Shown: piece after piece, positions 1-6,367 of the stretch
Layout of the letters: each line of letters begins with the position of its first letter
How positions within the stretch are numbered: position 1 is the stretch's first letter
Assembly: GCA_041628615.1 (NCBI GenBank)
Contig: JBFKOW010000126.1
Span: forward strand, 1 to 10,942
DNA: 10,942 nt
Reading direction: 5' to 3'
Source: JAMWZF01 sp041628615
GTDB lineage: Bacteria > Pseudomonadota > Alphaproteobacteria > Rhodobacterales > Rhodobacteraceae
Notes under the pieces: model-generated
What the model was told of the DNA's origin: nothing
Seen by the model: only the letters and a program-made list of their open reading frames with translations
The model's database searches: none
Translations under genes and position numbers: made by a program

Positions 1-408
1 CACGGCGCCGCGCTGGACGGCGTTCCGCTCCGGCTCGATCCGGCGCGGCGGATCGACCAGGTGATGATCGCGGTCGGCGTCTCGGACCGCTGCGCGCCCG
101 GTCCGGTCGTCGGCATCATCCGGCGCCTGCTCGACGCCGGCAGCGTGTTCTACCGAAACGGGTCGGGGGCGAACATGCTGGCCTGCGTCGCGGCCGGGAA
201 GATCGGCGCTTTCGTCGAGCCGGCGATGAACCCCTGGGACAGCCTGGCCGGGTTGCTGATGATCCGGGAGGCGGGCGGCGTCACCCATCCCTATCCGGCG
301 GACGCGCGGCTGGGCCTGGTGCTGGGTGCGGCACCCGGGGTCTGGGACGACCTCAGCGCGATGGTGGCGGCGGAATTCCCCGGCGGGCTCCCGGCTCCCG
401 AGCGCTGA
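1..408 (+). CDS. Inositol monophosphatase family protein, 3' part only
   Basis: The frame is open from the first base, so the N-terminus lies outside the window; about 135 codons remain. This is the C-terminal part of an Mg-dependent phosphatase of the inositol monophosphatase/FBPase-like superfamily, which removes phosphate from small sugar or inositol phosphates in the cytoplasm. The sequence shows the characteristic second signature: a Gly-Ser-Gly-Ala-Asn segment around 160-175, then Pro-Trp-Asp (the Asp codon at 238-240 is the expected metal ligand), followed by a helix ending Glu-Ala-Gly-Gly. The position after Trp-Asp-Ser is Leu where Ala is usual. The N-terminal metal-binding loop is not visible, so the substrate (inositol phosphate, histidinol phosphate or PAP) cannot be decided. 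The gene converges on puuD with only 31 bases between the two stop codons. No functional link to purine breakdown is evident. Confidence 0.85.
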   Translation, partial: HGAALDGVPLRLDPARRIDQVMIAVGVSDRCAPGPVVGIIRRLLDAGSVFYRNGSGANMLACVAAGKIGAFVEPAMNPWDSLAGLLMIREAGGVTHPYPADARLGLVLGAAPGVWDDLSAMVAAEFPGGLPAPER

Positions 409-445
409 CCGGCCCCCGCCCGGGGGGACGCACGGCCGGTCAGCG
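403..445. terminator. Shared bidirectional terminator-like hairpin spanning two stop codons
   Basis: A perfect 12-base inverted repeat pairs 403-414 (CGCTGACCGGCC) with 434-445 (GGCCGGTCAGCG). The left arm contains the stop codon of the phosphatase gene (406-408). The right arm contains the puuD stop on the other strand (440-442), so both genes end with the same twelve bases. The 19-base loop holds a second small stem, CCCCCG (413-418) against CGGGGG (421-426), which partly competes with the outer stem. There is no T-run on either side, so it is not a textbook intrinsic terminator. A GC-only hairpin between convergent genes in a GC-rich genome nevertheless fits a two-way transcription end or an RNA 3'-end protector. 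Confidence 0.6.
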
Positions 446-1675
446 GGTCGCGGCGCGGTACCAGGCGACGATGATGTCGCGGTTTTCCGGGGTCATCGTG
501 GTGATCGCGTTCGGCGGCGGCATGGCGTGGCTGGCCCCGGCCTGCAGGAAGATCGCCTGCGCGTGGCGGGCGACGTCCGCCTCGGTTTCGAGCACGACGC
601 CCTTCGGCGGCCAGCGCATCCGGTCGCTGTAGAACGGCTCGCGGGCGTGGCACATCGAGCAGTTGCCGCGCACCACGCCGACCGCCTCGTCGAAGCCCTC
701 GGCGGCGGCGAAGCGCTGCTCGTTCGGGGTCAGGGCGCGGGCCTCGGCGTCCTCGTAGCGGTCGAGCATCGGCGCGACCGACAGCCACGCGATGACGATC
801 ATCAGGACCGCCGTCACCGCCCAGGTCCAGTGCGGTCCCCGCCCGGTGGCGTGCATGGTGTTGAAGTAGTGCCGGATGGTGACGCCGGTCAGGAAGATCA
901 GGCTGGCGATGATCCACGAATGCTCGGTCGCGAAGGCGAGCGGGTAGTGGTTCGACAGCATCAGGAACACGACCGGCAGCGTCAGGTAGTTGTTGTGGGT
1001 CGACCGGACCTTGGCGATCTTGCCGTATTTCGGATCGGGCTTGCGGCCGGCCTTGAGGTCTTCGACCACGATCCGCTGGTTCGGCATGATCTGGAAGAAC
1101 ACGTTCGCGGTCATGATCGTGGCGGTGAAGGCCCCGAGGTGCAGCAGCGCCGCCCGGCCGGTGAAGATCTGGTTGTAGCCCCACGACATCGCCACGAGGA
1201 TCGCGAAGAGCAGCAGCATGAGCAGCGTCGGCCGCTCGCTCAGCTTCGACTTGCACATGTAGTCGTAGGCCAGCCAGCCGATGGTCAGCGACCCGCCCGA
1301 GATCAGGATCCCCTGCCAGAGCGCCAGGTCGGCCTTGGTCGGGTCGAGCAGGTACAGTTCGCCGCCGACCCAGTAGATGATCGCCAGCAGGGCCGCCCCC
1401 GAGAGCCATGTCGTGTAGCTCTGCCACTTGTGCCAGGTCAGGTGCTCGGGCATCCGGGCCGGCGCGACGAGGTATTTCGTCGTGTGGTAGAAGCCGCCGC
1501 CGTGGACCTCCCATTCCTCGCCATAGGCGCCCTCGGGCATGTCGGGCGCCGGCTTCAGCATCAGGTCGAGGGCGATGAAGTAGAACGACGCGCCGATCCA
1601 CGCCATCGCGGCGATCACGTGCAGCCAGCGGACGGCGAAGCCCACCCAGTCCCAGAGTGCAATCAGATCGTACAC
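440..1675 (-). CDS. puuD: Membrane-bound urate oxidase (urate hydroxylase) with C-terminal cytochrome c domain, PuuD
   Basis: Catalyses the first step of urate breakdown, urate to 5-hydroxyisourate. It is an integral membrane enzyme that passes electrons to its own cytochrome c domain instead of making peroxide as soluble uricase does (known for the Agrobacterium PuuD family). The 411-residue protein has about eight hydrophobic segments (roughly 13-36, 88-110, 117-139, 150-167, 176-196, 227-245, 253-268 and 283-302), forming the urate-oxidase N-terminal domain. A haem c site, Cys-Ser-Met-Cys-His, lies at 339-343, with Met385 in Ala-Met-Pro-Pro-Pro as the likely sixth ligand. The length is normal for the family. 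The start is GTG at 1675, preceded six bases upstream by a GGGAGA ribosome site (1682-1687). It is divergent from the LysR-type regulator across 100 bases and convergent with the phosphatase gene. No damage is seen, so the first catabolic step should be functional. Confidence 0.95.
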   Translation of the reverse strand: MYDLIALWDWVGFAVRWLHVIAAMAWIGASFYFIALDLMLKPAPDMPEGAYGEEWEVHGGGFYHTTKYLVAPARMPEHLTWHKWQSYTTWLSGAALLAIIYWVGGELYLLDPTKADLALWQGILISGGSLTIGWLAYDYMCKSKLSERPTLLMLLLFAILVAMSWGYNQIFTGRAALLHLGAFTATIMTANVFFQIMPNQRIVVEDLKAGRKPDPKYGKIAKVRSTHNNYLTLPVVFLMLSNHYPLAFATEHSWIIASLIFLTGVTIRHYFNTMHATGRGPHWTWAVTAVLMIVIAWLSVAPMLDRYEDAEARALTPNEQRFAAAEGFDEAVGVVRGNCSMCHAREPFYSDRMRWPPKGVVLETEADVARHAQAIFLQAGASHAMPPPNAITTMTPENRDIIVAWYRAATR

Positions 1676-1734
1676 GGCACGTCTCCCGAAGCCTCGATTC
1701 CGCCGCAGACTACGCGGGACGCAATTATTCCTGT

Positions 1735-1762
1735 ATCGTAGTCAAACGCCAAGCAGCATCAA
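1735..1762 (-). promoter_or_regulatory. Candidate puuD promoter in the puuD/lysR divergent spacer
   Basis: The 100-base spacer 1676-1775 is AT-rich from about 1721 compared with its surroundings. On the minus strand, TTGATG (1757-1762) and TACGAT (1735-1740) are separated by 16 bases, a plausible sigma-70-type pair leaving a leader of about 50 bases before the puuD GTG. The same spacer should carry the LysR-family operator. ATATTCCAGAA (1763-1773) lies just before the regulator's ATG, and a similar TATTCC lies near 1726. I saw no clean T-N11-A palindrome. This is a pattern match only. Confidence 0.35.
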
Positions 1763-1775
1763 ATATTCCAGAACA

Positions 1776-2708
1776 ATGTCCTACCTCGACAACATCCGGA
1801 CCTTCGTGCGCGTCTACGAGCTGGGCAGCATGTCCGCCGCCGGCCGGGACCTTCGGATTTCGCCGGCGGTCACCTCGTCGCGGATCTCGCAGCTCGAGGA
1901 TCACCTCGGCGTGCGCCTGTTCCAGCGCACCACCCGGAGCCTGACCCCGACCGAGCAGGGCAAGGCGTTCTACGCCGGCGCCTGCGAGATCCTCGAGGCG
2001 GTCGAGAGCGCCGAGGCGCAGGTGGTCAACATCACCGAGAACCCCAGGGGCGCGCTGTATGTCGCCGCGCCGCTGGGCGTCGGCCGCCGGCTGATCGCGC
2101 CGCAGGTCCCGGCCTTTCTCGCGCAGTACCCCGAGGTGAGCCTGCGGCTGCGGCTGACCGACCGCAAGGTCGACCTGACCACCGAAGGGCTCGACCTCGC
2201 CTTCTTCCTTGGTCAGCCCGAGGACAGCACCCTGCGCATTCGCAAGATCGCGGACGTCGCCCGGGTGCTCTGCGCCGCGCCGGACTACCTCGCCGCCCGG
2301 GGGATGCCGCGGACCGGCGACGATCTCGTGTCGGGCGGCCACGAATGCCTGAACCTGCGCTTTCCCGGCGCGACCGAATTCCAGTGGCGGCTGGTGACCG
2401 ATGACGGCCCGAAGCGGTTTCGGGTCGCGGGGCGCTACGAATCCGACGACGGCGACGTGCTGACGGACTGGGCGCTTGCCGGTCACGGCATCGTGCTGAA
2501 GCCGATCTTCGAGGTGGCGGATCACCTGAAGGCGGGGCGACTCGTGCCGGTGGCCACCGAGACCCCGCCCGAGCCGATCCAGATGGCCTGCCTGTTCACC
2601 CATCGCCGCCGCCAGGACCCCAAGACCCGGCTGTTCATGGAGTTCGTGATCGAGCGGATCGGCGCGGTGTTCCGCGACGGCGGGGGCCGCGGTCAGCTGC
2701 CGCGATAG
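1776..2708 (+). CDS. LysR-family transcriptional regulator, probable local regulator of purine catabolism
   Basis: A 310-residue LysR-type regulator with an N-terminal winged helix-turn-helix (about residues 5-64; Ser-Ala-Ala-Gly-Arg-Asp-Leu and Ser-Arg-Ile-Ser-Gln-Leu-Glu mark the reading helices) and a C-terminal effector-binding domain (about 90-295). The ATG at 1776 starts the typical family N-terminus; only a weak purine-rich ribosome site precedes it. LysR regulators usually control the gene divergently transcribed from them, here puuD, and respond to a pathway metabolite. Urate, 5-hydroxyisourate or allantoin would be logical, but the effector cannot be read from the sequence. The last 16 bases overlap the 3' end of uraH on the opposite strand. 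The overlap includes a five-base stem, CGCGG/CCGCG, of doubtful importance. The gene appears intact. Confidence 0.92.
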   Translation: MSYLDNIRTFVRVYELGSMSAAGRDLRISPAVTSSRISQLEDHLGVRLFQRTTRSLTPTEQGKAFYAGACEILEAVESAEAQVVNITENPRGALYVAAPLGVGRRLIAPQVPAFLAQYPEVSLRLRLTDRKVDLTTEGLDLAFFLGQPEDSTLRIRKIADVARVLCAAPDYLAARGMPRTGDDLVSGGHECLNLRFPGATEFQWRLVTDDGPKRFRVAGRYESDDGDVLTDWALAGHGIVLKPIFEVADHLKAGRLVPVATETPPEPIQMACLFTHRRRQDPKTRLFMEFVIERIGAVFRDGGGRGQLPR

Positions 2709-3045
2709 GTGGCGTCGCCGAACGGCGAGAGCAGCAGCGGCACGTGGTGGTGCGACGGCCCGTACATGCCGACGCGCAGCGGGATCACGTCGAGGAACCG
2801 GGGGCTTTCCGGCGCGGCCCCGGTCGCGTCGAGATAGGCCCCGGTGTGGAACCGCAGTTCGTGGACGCCGGACTCGAAGCGATCGGCGGGCAGGTGGTGG
2901 TCGTCGGTCCGGCCGTCGCCGTTGGTGGTGGCCGCCGCCAGAAGCCGGCTCCTGTCGCCCTCGATCCGGAACAGGTCGATCCTCAGCCCCCGGCGGGGCA
3001 GCCCCGCGCGGTGTCGAGCCCGTGGGTCGTCAGGTATCCGGCCAA
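2693..3045 (-). pseudogene. uraH: 5-hydroxyisourate hydrolase (transthyretin-like), single-base frameshift
   Basis: UraH hydrolyses 5-hydroxyisourate to OHCU, the step between PuuD and UraD. Reading from a TTG at 3045 gives Met-Ala-Gly-Tyr-Leu-Thr-Thr-His-Gly-Leu-Asp-Thr, the family N-terminus with its active-site His. An AGGA ribosome site at 3052-3055 is six bases upstream. This frame reaches a TGA at 2983-2985. The rest of the protein continues in the next frame from about 2990: Gly-Leu-Arg-Ile-Asp-Leu-Phe-Arg-Ile, the Asn-Gly-Asp-Gly-Arg-Thr-Asp loop with the catalytic Arg, His-His-His-Val-Pro-Leu-Leu-Leu, and the signature end Tyr-Arg-Gly-Ser followed by TGA (2693-2695). One missing base in the five-C run at 2987-2991 (plus strand) explains everything; restoring it gives 117 residues, normal for the family. 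It could be true inactivation, a sequencing undercall, or -1 slippage on the G run. Convergent with and overlapping the LysR gene; divergent from puuE. Confidence 0.85.
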
Positions 3046-3112
3046 CGCAAGTCCTGCCGCCTCAAATGAGCCGCGCCCGCGCCGCGGCAAAGCCCGCCCG
3101 GCAGAAGGCAGC

Positions 3113-3129
3113 TTCAAAATCATTTTGAA
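3113..3129. promoter_or_regulatory. 17-base perfect palindrome, candidate operator upstream of puuE
   Basis: TTCAAAAT-C-ATTTTGAA is a perfect eight-base-arm palindrome around one central base. It lies in the 139-base spacer between the divergent uraH (start 3045) and puuE (start 3185). It is a sharp AT-rich island in a very GC-rich region and overlaps the candidate -35 of the puuE promoter, which would suit a repressor. Size and symmetry fit a dimeric helix-turn-helix regulator such as a GntR, MarR or TetR type; the regulator is unknown. No second copy was noticed in the window. Confidence 0.6.
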
Positions 3130-3156
3130 AAACGGTTCTATTTTTCTGGATTAGAA
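3125..3156 (+). promoter_or_regulatory. Candidate puuE-allA promoter with T-N11-A-type inverted repeat
   Basis: TTGAAA (3125-3130) and GATTAG (3149-3154) are separated by 18 bases and could be the -35 and -10 of the puuE operon. The same stretch contains TTCTA (3136-3140) and TAGAA (3152-3156), an inverted repeat with an eleven-base spacer. That is the geometry of LysR-type operator sites, so the neighbouring LysR regulator might act here. The puuE ribosome site AGGGG follows at about 3171-3175. Pattern-based only. Confidence 0.4.
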
Positions 3157-3184
3157 GGGACCAACCGAGAAAGGGGCTTCATCC

Positions 3185-4597
3185 GTGACACGCTACCCGC
3201 GCGACATGACCGGCTACGGCGCGACGCCGCCCGCGGCCGACTGGCCGAACGGCGCGAAGATCGCCGTGCAGATCGTCCTCAACTACGAGGAAGGCGGCGA
3301 GAACAACGTCCTGCACGGCGACGCCGCCTCCGAGGCCTTCCTGTCCGAGATCACCGGCGCGCAGCCCTGGCCGGGACAGCGGCACTGGAACATGGAATCG
3401 ATCTACGAATACGGCGCGCGCGCCGGGTTCTGGCGGGCGCACCGGATCCTGCGGGACCTGCCGGTCACGGTCTACGGCGTCGCCACGGCGCTGGCCCGCG
3501 CGCCGGAGCAGGTCGCCGCGATGCAGGCGGCGGGCTGGGAGATCGCCAGCCACGGCCTGAAATGGATCGAGCACAAGGACATGCCGCCGGAGGAGGAGCG
3601 CGCGCAGATCCGCGAGGCGATCCGCCTGCACACCGAGGTCACCGGCGCGCCGCCGCGCGGCTGGTATACCGGGCGCTGCTCGATGAATACCGTGGACCTC
3701 GTCGCCGCCGAGGGAGATTTCGCCTACATCGCCGACAGTTACGCGGACGATCTGCCCTACTGGGTCCGCGCCGGGGGCAAGGATCAGCTGATCGTGCCCT
3801 ACACGATGGACTGCAACGACATGCGGTTCGCGATCCAGGCCGGGTTCACCACCGGCGCGGATTTCGAGACGATGCTGCGCGACGCCTTCGACGTGCTCTA
3901 CGAGGAGGGCGCGGCGGGGGCGCCGAAGATGCTGTCGATCGGGCTGCATTGCCGGCTGATCGGTCGGCCGACCCGGGCGGCGGCATTGCGGCGAGTGCTG
4001 GACTATTTCCGCGGCCATGACGGCGTCTGGTTCGCGACCCGGCTGGCCATCGCGGAACACTGGGCCGCCACCCACCCGCCAATGCGGCGGCCGCGCCCGT
4101 CGGAGATGGACCGCGCGACCTTCGTGGCCGAATTCGGCGGCATCTTCGAACATTCGCCCTGGATCGCCGAGGCGGCCCACGGGCTCGAACTCGGGCCGAC
4201 CCACGACACCGCGACCGGCGTGCATGCCGCGCTGGCGCGGGTGTTCCGGTCCGCCCCCGAGGACCGGCGGCTGGGCGTGCTGACCGCGCATCCCGATCTC
4301 GCCGGAAGGCTGGCGGCGGCGAAACGGCTGACCGCCGAGTCCACCGCCGAGCAGGCCTCGGCCGGTCTCGACGCGCTGACCGACGCCGAGCGGGCCGATT
4401 TCACCGCGCTGAACGACGCCTACACGGCCAAGTTCGGGTTCCCTTTCATCATCGCGGTGCGCGACAACACCAAGGCGTCCATCCTCGCCGCCTTCCGCCG
4501 CCGGATCGACAACGACCGGGCTGCGGAATTCGCCGAGGCCTGCCGGCAGGTCGAACGGATCGCCGAACTGCGCCTGCACGAGAAGTTTTCGGCATGA
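3185..4597 (+). CDS. puuE: Bifunctional allantoinase (PuuE) / OHCU decarboxylase (UraD) fusion
   Basis: A 470-residue two-domain cytoplasmic enzyme. Residues 1 to about 300 are a cofactor-independent-type allantoinase of the polysaccharide-deacetylase fold (allantoin to allantoate). The start Thr-Arg-Tyr-Pro-Arg-Asp-Met, the motif Ser-His-Gly-Leu-Lys-Trp-Ile-Glu-His (His123, His130), Gly-Trp-Tyr-Thr-Gly-Arg and Ser-Tyr-Ala-Asp-Asp-Leu-Pro-Tyr-Trp are typical PuuE features. Residues about 305-468 are UraD, which decarboxylates OHCU to (S)-allantoin; Phe-Glu-His-Ser-Pro-Trp and the catalytic His369 in His-Pro-Asp-Leu-Ala-Gly are present. The two activities act consecutively, UraD first, although its domain is C-terminal. 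GTG at 3185 is the start because PuuE homology begins there and AGGGG lies about nine bases upstream. The stop overlaps the allA start as ATGA, implying translational coupling. Both domains look intact. Confidence 0.93.
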   Translation: MTRYPRDMTGYGATPPAADWPNGAKIAVQIVLNYEEGGENNVLHGDAASEAFLSEITGAQPWPGQRHWNMESIYEYGARAGFWRAHRILRDLPVTVYGVATALARAPEQVAAMQAAGWEIASHGLKWIEHKDMPPEEERAQIREAIRLHTEVTGAPPRGWYTGRCSMNTVDLVAAEGDFAYIADSYADDLPYWVRAGGKDQLIVPYTMDCNDMRFAIQAGFTTGADFETMLRDAFDVLYEEGAAGAPKMLSIGLHCRLIGRPTRAAALRRVLDYFRGHDGVWFATRLAIAEHWAATHPPMRRPRPSEMDRATFVAEFGGIFEHSPWIAEAAHGLELGPTHDTATGVHAALARVFRSAPEDRRLGVLTAHPDLAGRLAAAKRLTAESTAEQASAGLDALTDAERADFTALNDAYTAKFGFPFIIAVRDNTKASILAAFRRRIDNDRAAEFAEACRQVERIAELRLHEKFSA

Positions 4598-5112
4598 CCC
4601 GGACCCTGATCGCCAGGCCCCTGACAGCCGCGGCCTTCGCGCCCTTCGGCGACGTGCTCGAAGCCAGCGGGACGCCCGACCGGATCATCAACCGCGGCCT
4701 CTGCGGCCGCTTCCACGACCGCGCCCGGCTGGATTTCGGGCCCGGCGGGCGCGCGGGGATCAGCGTCTTTCACGGCCAGACCGTGGCCTGGCCCGTCGAG
4801 GTCGCGATGGTCGAGCGGCACCCCGAGGGCAGCCAGGCCTTCGTCTCGATGACCGGGCAGCCGTTCCTCGTCGTCGCCGCGCCGGACGACGACGGAAAGC
4901 CGGGGACCCCGCTCGCCTTCGTCGCGGGCGCGGGGCAGGGGATCAATTTCCACCGCGGAACATGGCACGGCGTGCTGACGCCGCTGCATGAGCCGGGGCT
5001 TTTCGCGGTGGTGGATCGGATCGGCGACACTCCGAACCTCGAGGAGCACTGGTTCGACGCCCCGTATCTCGTCGAACCGGGAGAGGACTGCGCCCGCGCC
5101 GGGCTGGTCTGA
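4594..5112 (+). CDS. allA: Ureidoglycolate lyase
   Basis: A 172-residue cytoplasmic enzyme that splits (S)-ureidoglycolate into glyoxylate and urea, the last step of ureide breakdown. The AllA cupin-like fold is recognisable from the N-terminal Pro-Leu-Thr-Ala-Ala-Ala-Phe-Ala-Pro-Phe-Gly-Asp-Val, the Val-Glu-Arg-His-Pro segment, and the core Asn-Phe-His-Arg-Gly-Thr-Trp-His (His120, His125). It ends with the usual Asn-Leu-Glu-Glu-His-Trp-Phe region. Length is normal for the family. The ATG overlaps the puuE-uraD stop by four bases (ATGA), so the two are co-translated. A damaged permease follows after a 24-base gap. Its glyoxylate product is the substrate of GlcB, encoded about 2.5 kb downstream on the other strand. 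Confidence 0.94.
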   Translation: MTRTLIARPLTAAAFAPFGDVLEASGTPDRIINRGLCGRFHDRARLDFGPGGRAGISVFHGQTVAWPVEVAMVERHPEGSQAFVSMTGQPFLVVAAPDDDGKPGTPLAFVAGAGQGINFHRGTWHGVLTPLHEPGLFAVVDRIGDTPNLEEHWFDAPYLVEPGEDCARAGLV

Positions 5113-5136
5113 GATACACCCAGGGAGAGAAGACGC

Positions 5137-6305
5137 CTGGCCGATGCCTCCAACGGGACGCCGGAGCAACTCCGCGATCCCAACAACACGCCGCCGCTGC
5201 ACAAGGCGGTCCCGCTCGGAATCCAGCACGAGCTTGCGATGTTCGTGTCGAACGTCACCCCGGCGATCATCGTCTGCGGGCGGCGGGCTTCGGCTTCGGC
5301 TCGAACAGCCGGACTTTCCGCAGATGATCTACATGGTCCGGATGTCGATGTTCCTCGCCGGCATCGCGAGCTGTTCCAGACCATCGGCTTCGGCCCGGTC
5401 GGGGCGCGGCATTCGATCGTGCAGGGCACCTCGTTCGCCTTCATCCCGAACATGATCCCGCTGGTGGCGGGCAAGGGGGCCGACGCCATCGCGGTGCTGA
5501 TGGGCGGCATCCTGGTCGGCGGGCTGTTCCGCGCCTCGCTGGCCCTGTTCAACGGCAGGCTGCGGTTCGCCCCGCCGCCGCTGGTCACCGGCCTCGTGGT
5601 CACGATGATCGGCCTCGCGCGGGTCAGGGTCGGCATCCAGTATGCCGCCGGCGGCGTCCCGGCGATCGGCACCCCGGATTGCGGCTCCGGGCTCAGCTGG
5701 TTCATGGCGGGGACGGTGATCGTCGTGACTCTGGGGCTGAAGGTCTTCACCCGCGGGATGCTCTCGGTCCCGGCGGTTCTCGTCGGGCTGCTGGCGGGCT
5801 ACGCGGTGGCCGTCGCGATGGGCCGGGTGAACCTCGGCAGTGTCGCCAGTGCGGCGCCTTTCGCGCGGCCCAACCGCTGCATTTCGGGCTCGAGTTCTCG
5901 GTGGCGGCGATCATCGGCTTCTGCCTGATGGCGTTCGTGGCCGCGGTCGAGACGGTGGGCGACGTGTCGGGGATCACCAAGGGCGGCGCGGGCCGCGAGG
6001 CGACCGACACCGAGATCCGGGGCGCCACCTTCGCGGACGGTTTCGGCACCGCGGTTTCGGGCCTGTTCGGCGCGCTGCCCAACACCTCGTTCAGCCAGAA
6101 TGTCGGCCTGATCGCGATGACCGGGTTGGTGAGCCGGACGGTCGTCACCATCGGCGCGGTGTTCCTGATCGTCTGCGGCGTCCTGCCCAAGATCGGCGCG
6201 GTGATCTCGTCGGTGCCGATCGAGGTGCTGGGCGGCGCCGTCATCGTGATGTTCGGCATGGACGGCCACGGCAAGGGCGCGATCGTGAAGGACGACCACG
6301 TCTGA
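5137..6305 (+). pseudogene. Xanthine/uracil (NCS2) permease, multiply frameshifted and C-terminally truncated
   Basis: NCS2-family purine uptake permease remnant, third in the puuE-allA operon. Family sequence starts at CTG 5137 (Leu/Met-Ala-Asp-Ala-Ser-Asn) with GGGAGA upstream; no in-frame ATG stands at the expected start. It runs through Pro-Leu-Gly-Ile-Gln-His, Val-Gln-Gly-Thr-Ser-Phe-Ala-Phe, Ala-Val-Glu-Thr-Val-Gly-Asp and Asn-Thr-Ser-Phe-Ser-Gln-Asn. Four single-base losses are needed to read it: near 5278-5280 (GGG for GGGG), 5309-5310 (CC for CCC), 5371 (one C) and 5869-5871 (CCC for CCCC). The first three together restore frame. After Val-Met-Phe-Gly-Met (about 6262) the sequence diverges into an unrelated 14-residue tail and stop. 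The repaired protein would be about 390 residues; the family has about 460, so the last membrane segments are absent. Several membrane segments carry unusual Arg, Asn, Glu or Pro. Probably non-functional. Confidence 0.88.
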
Positions 6306-6317
6306 CGCGACAAGGGG

Positions 6318-6337
6318 CGGCGCCGGTTGCGGCGCCG
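6318..6337. terminator. GC hairpin 1 after permease remnant
   Basis: CGGCGCCG (6318-6325), loop GTTG, CGGCGCCG (6330-6337): a perfect eight-base stem with a four-base loop, twelve bases after the permease stop codon. The arm is itself palindromic, so direct and inverted readings are identical. It is followed only by TTCCC, not a T-run. It may act as a transcription end for the puuE operon or as an mRNA 3' stabiliser. Confidence 0.5.
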
Positions 6338-6347
6338 TTCCCGATGC

Positions 6348-6367
6348 CGGGCGACGCAGGTCGCCCG
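6348..6367. repeat. GC hairpin 2, tandem to the first
   Basis: CGGGCGAC (6348-6355), loop GCAG, GTCGCCCG (6360-6367): a second perfect eight-base stem with a four-base loop, ten bases after hairpin 1. Equal stem and loop lengths but different sequence make it a structural rather than a sequence repeat. It may form a double terminator or a REP-like intergenic element. Confidence 0.5.

Noticed and set aside
326..1741. Long plus-strand open frame opposite puuD
   Set aside because: The protein is low-complexity Arg/Gly/Asp-rich, whereas the opposite strand encodes an unmistakable PuuD with membrane segments and a haem site.
1725..2603. Minus-strand open frame opposite the LysR gene
   Set aside because: No recognisable domains or ribosome site. 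It is the shadow of a clear LysR regulator.
2744..3154. Plus-strand open frame of about 136 codons over uraH
   Set aside because: Translation has no family features; the opposite strand carries the UraH signature residues in two frames.
3179..4579. Long open frame on the minus strand opposite puuE-uraD (about 466 codons)
   Set aside because: Arg/Gly/Pro-rich composition without family resemblance. It mirrors the codon bias of the real gene, and GC-rich coding DNA routinely leaves the antisense frame open.
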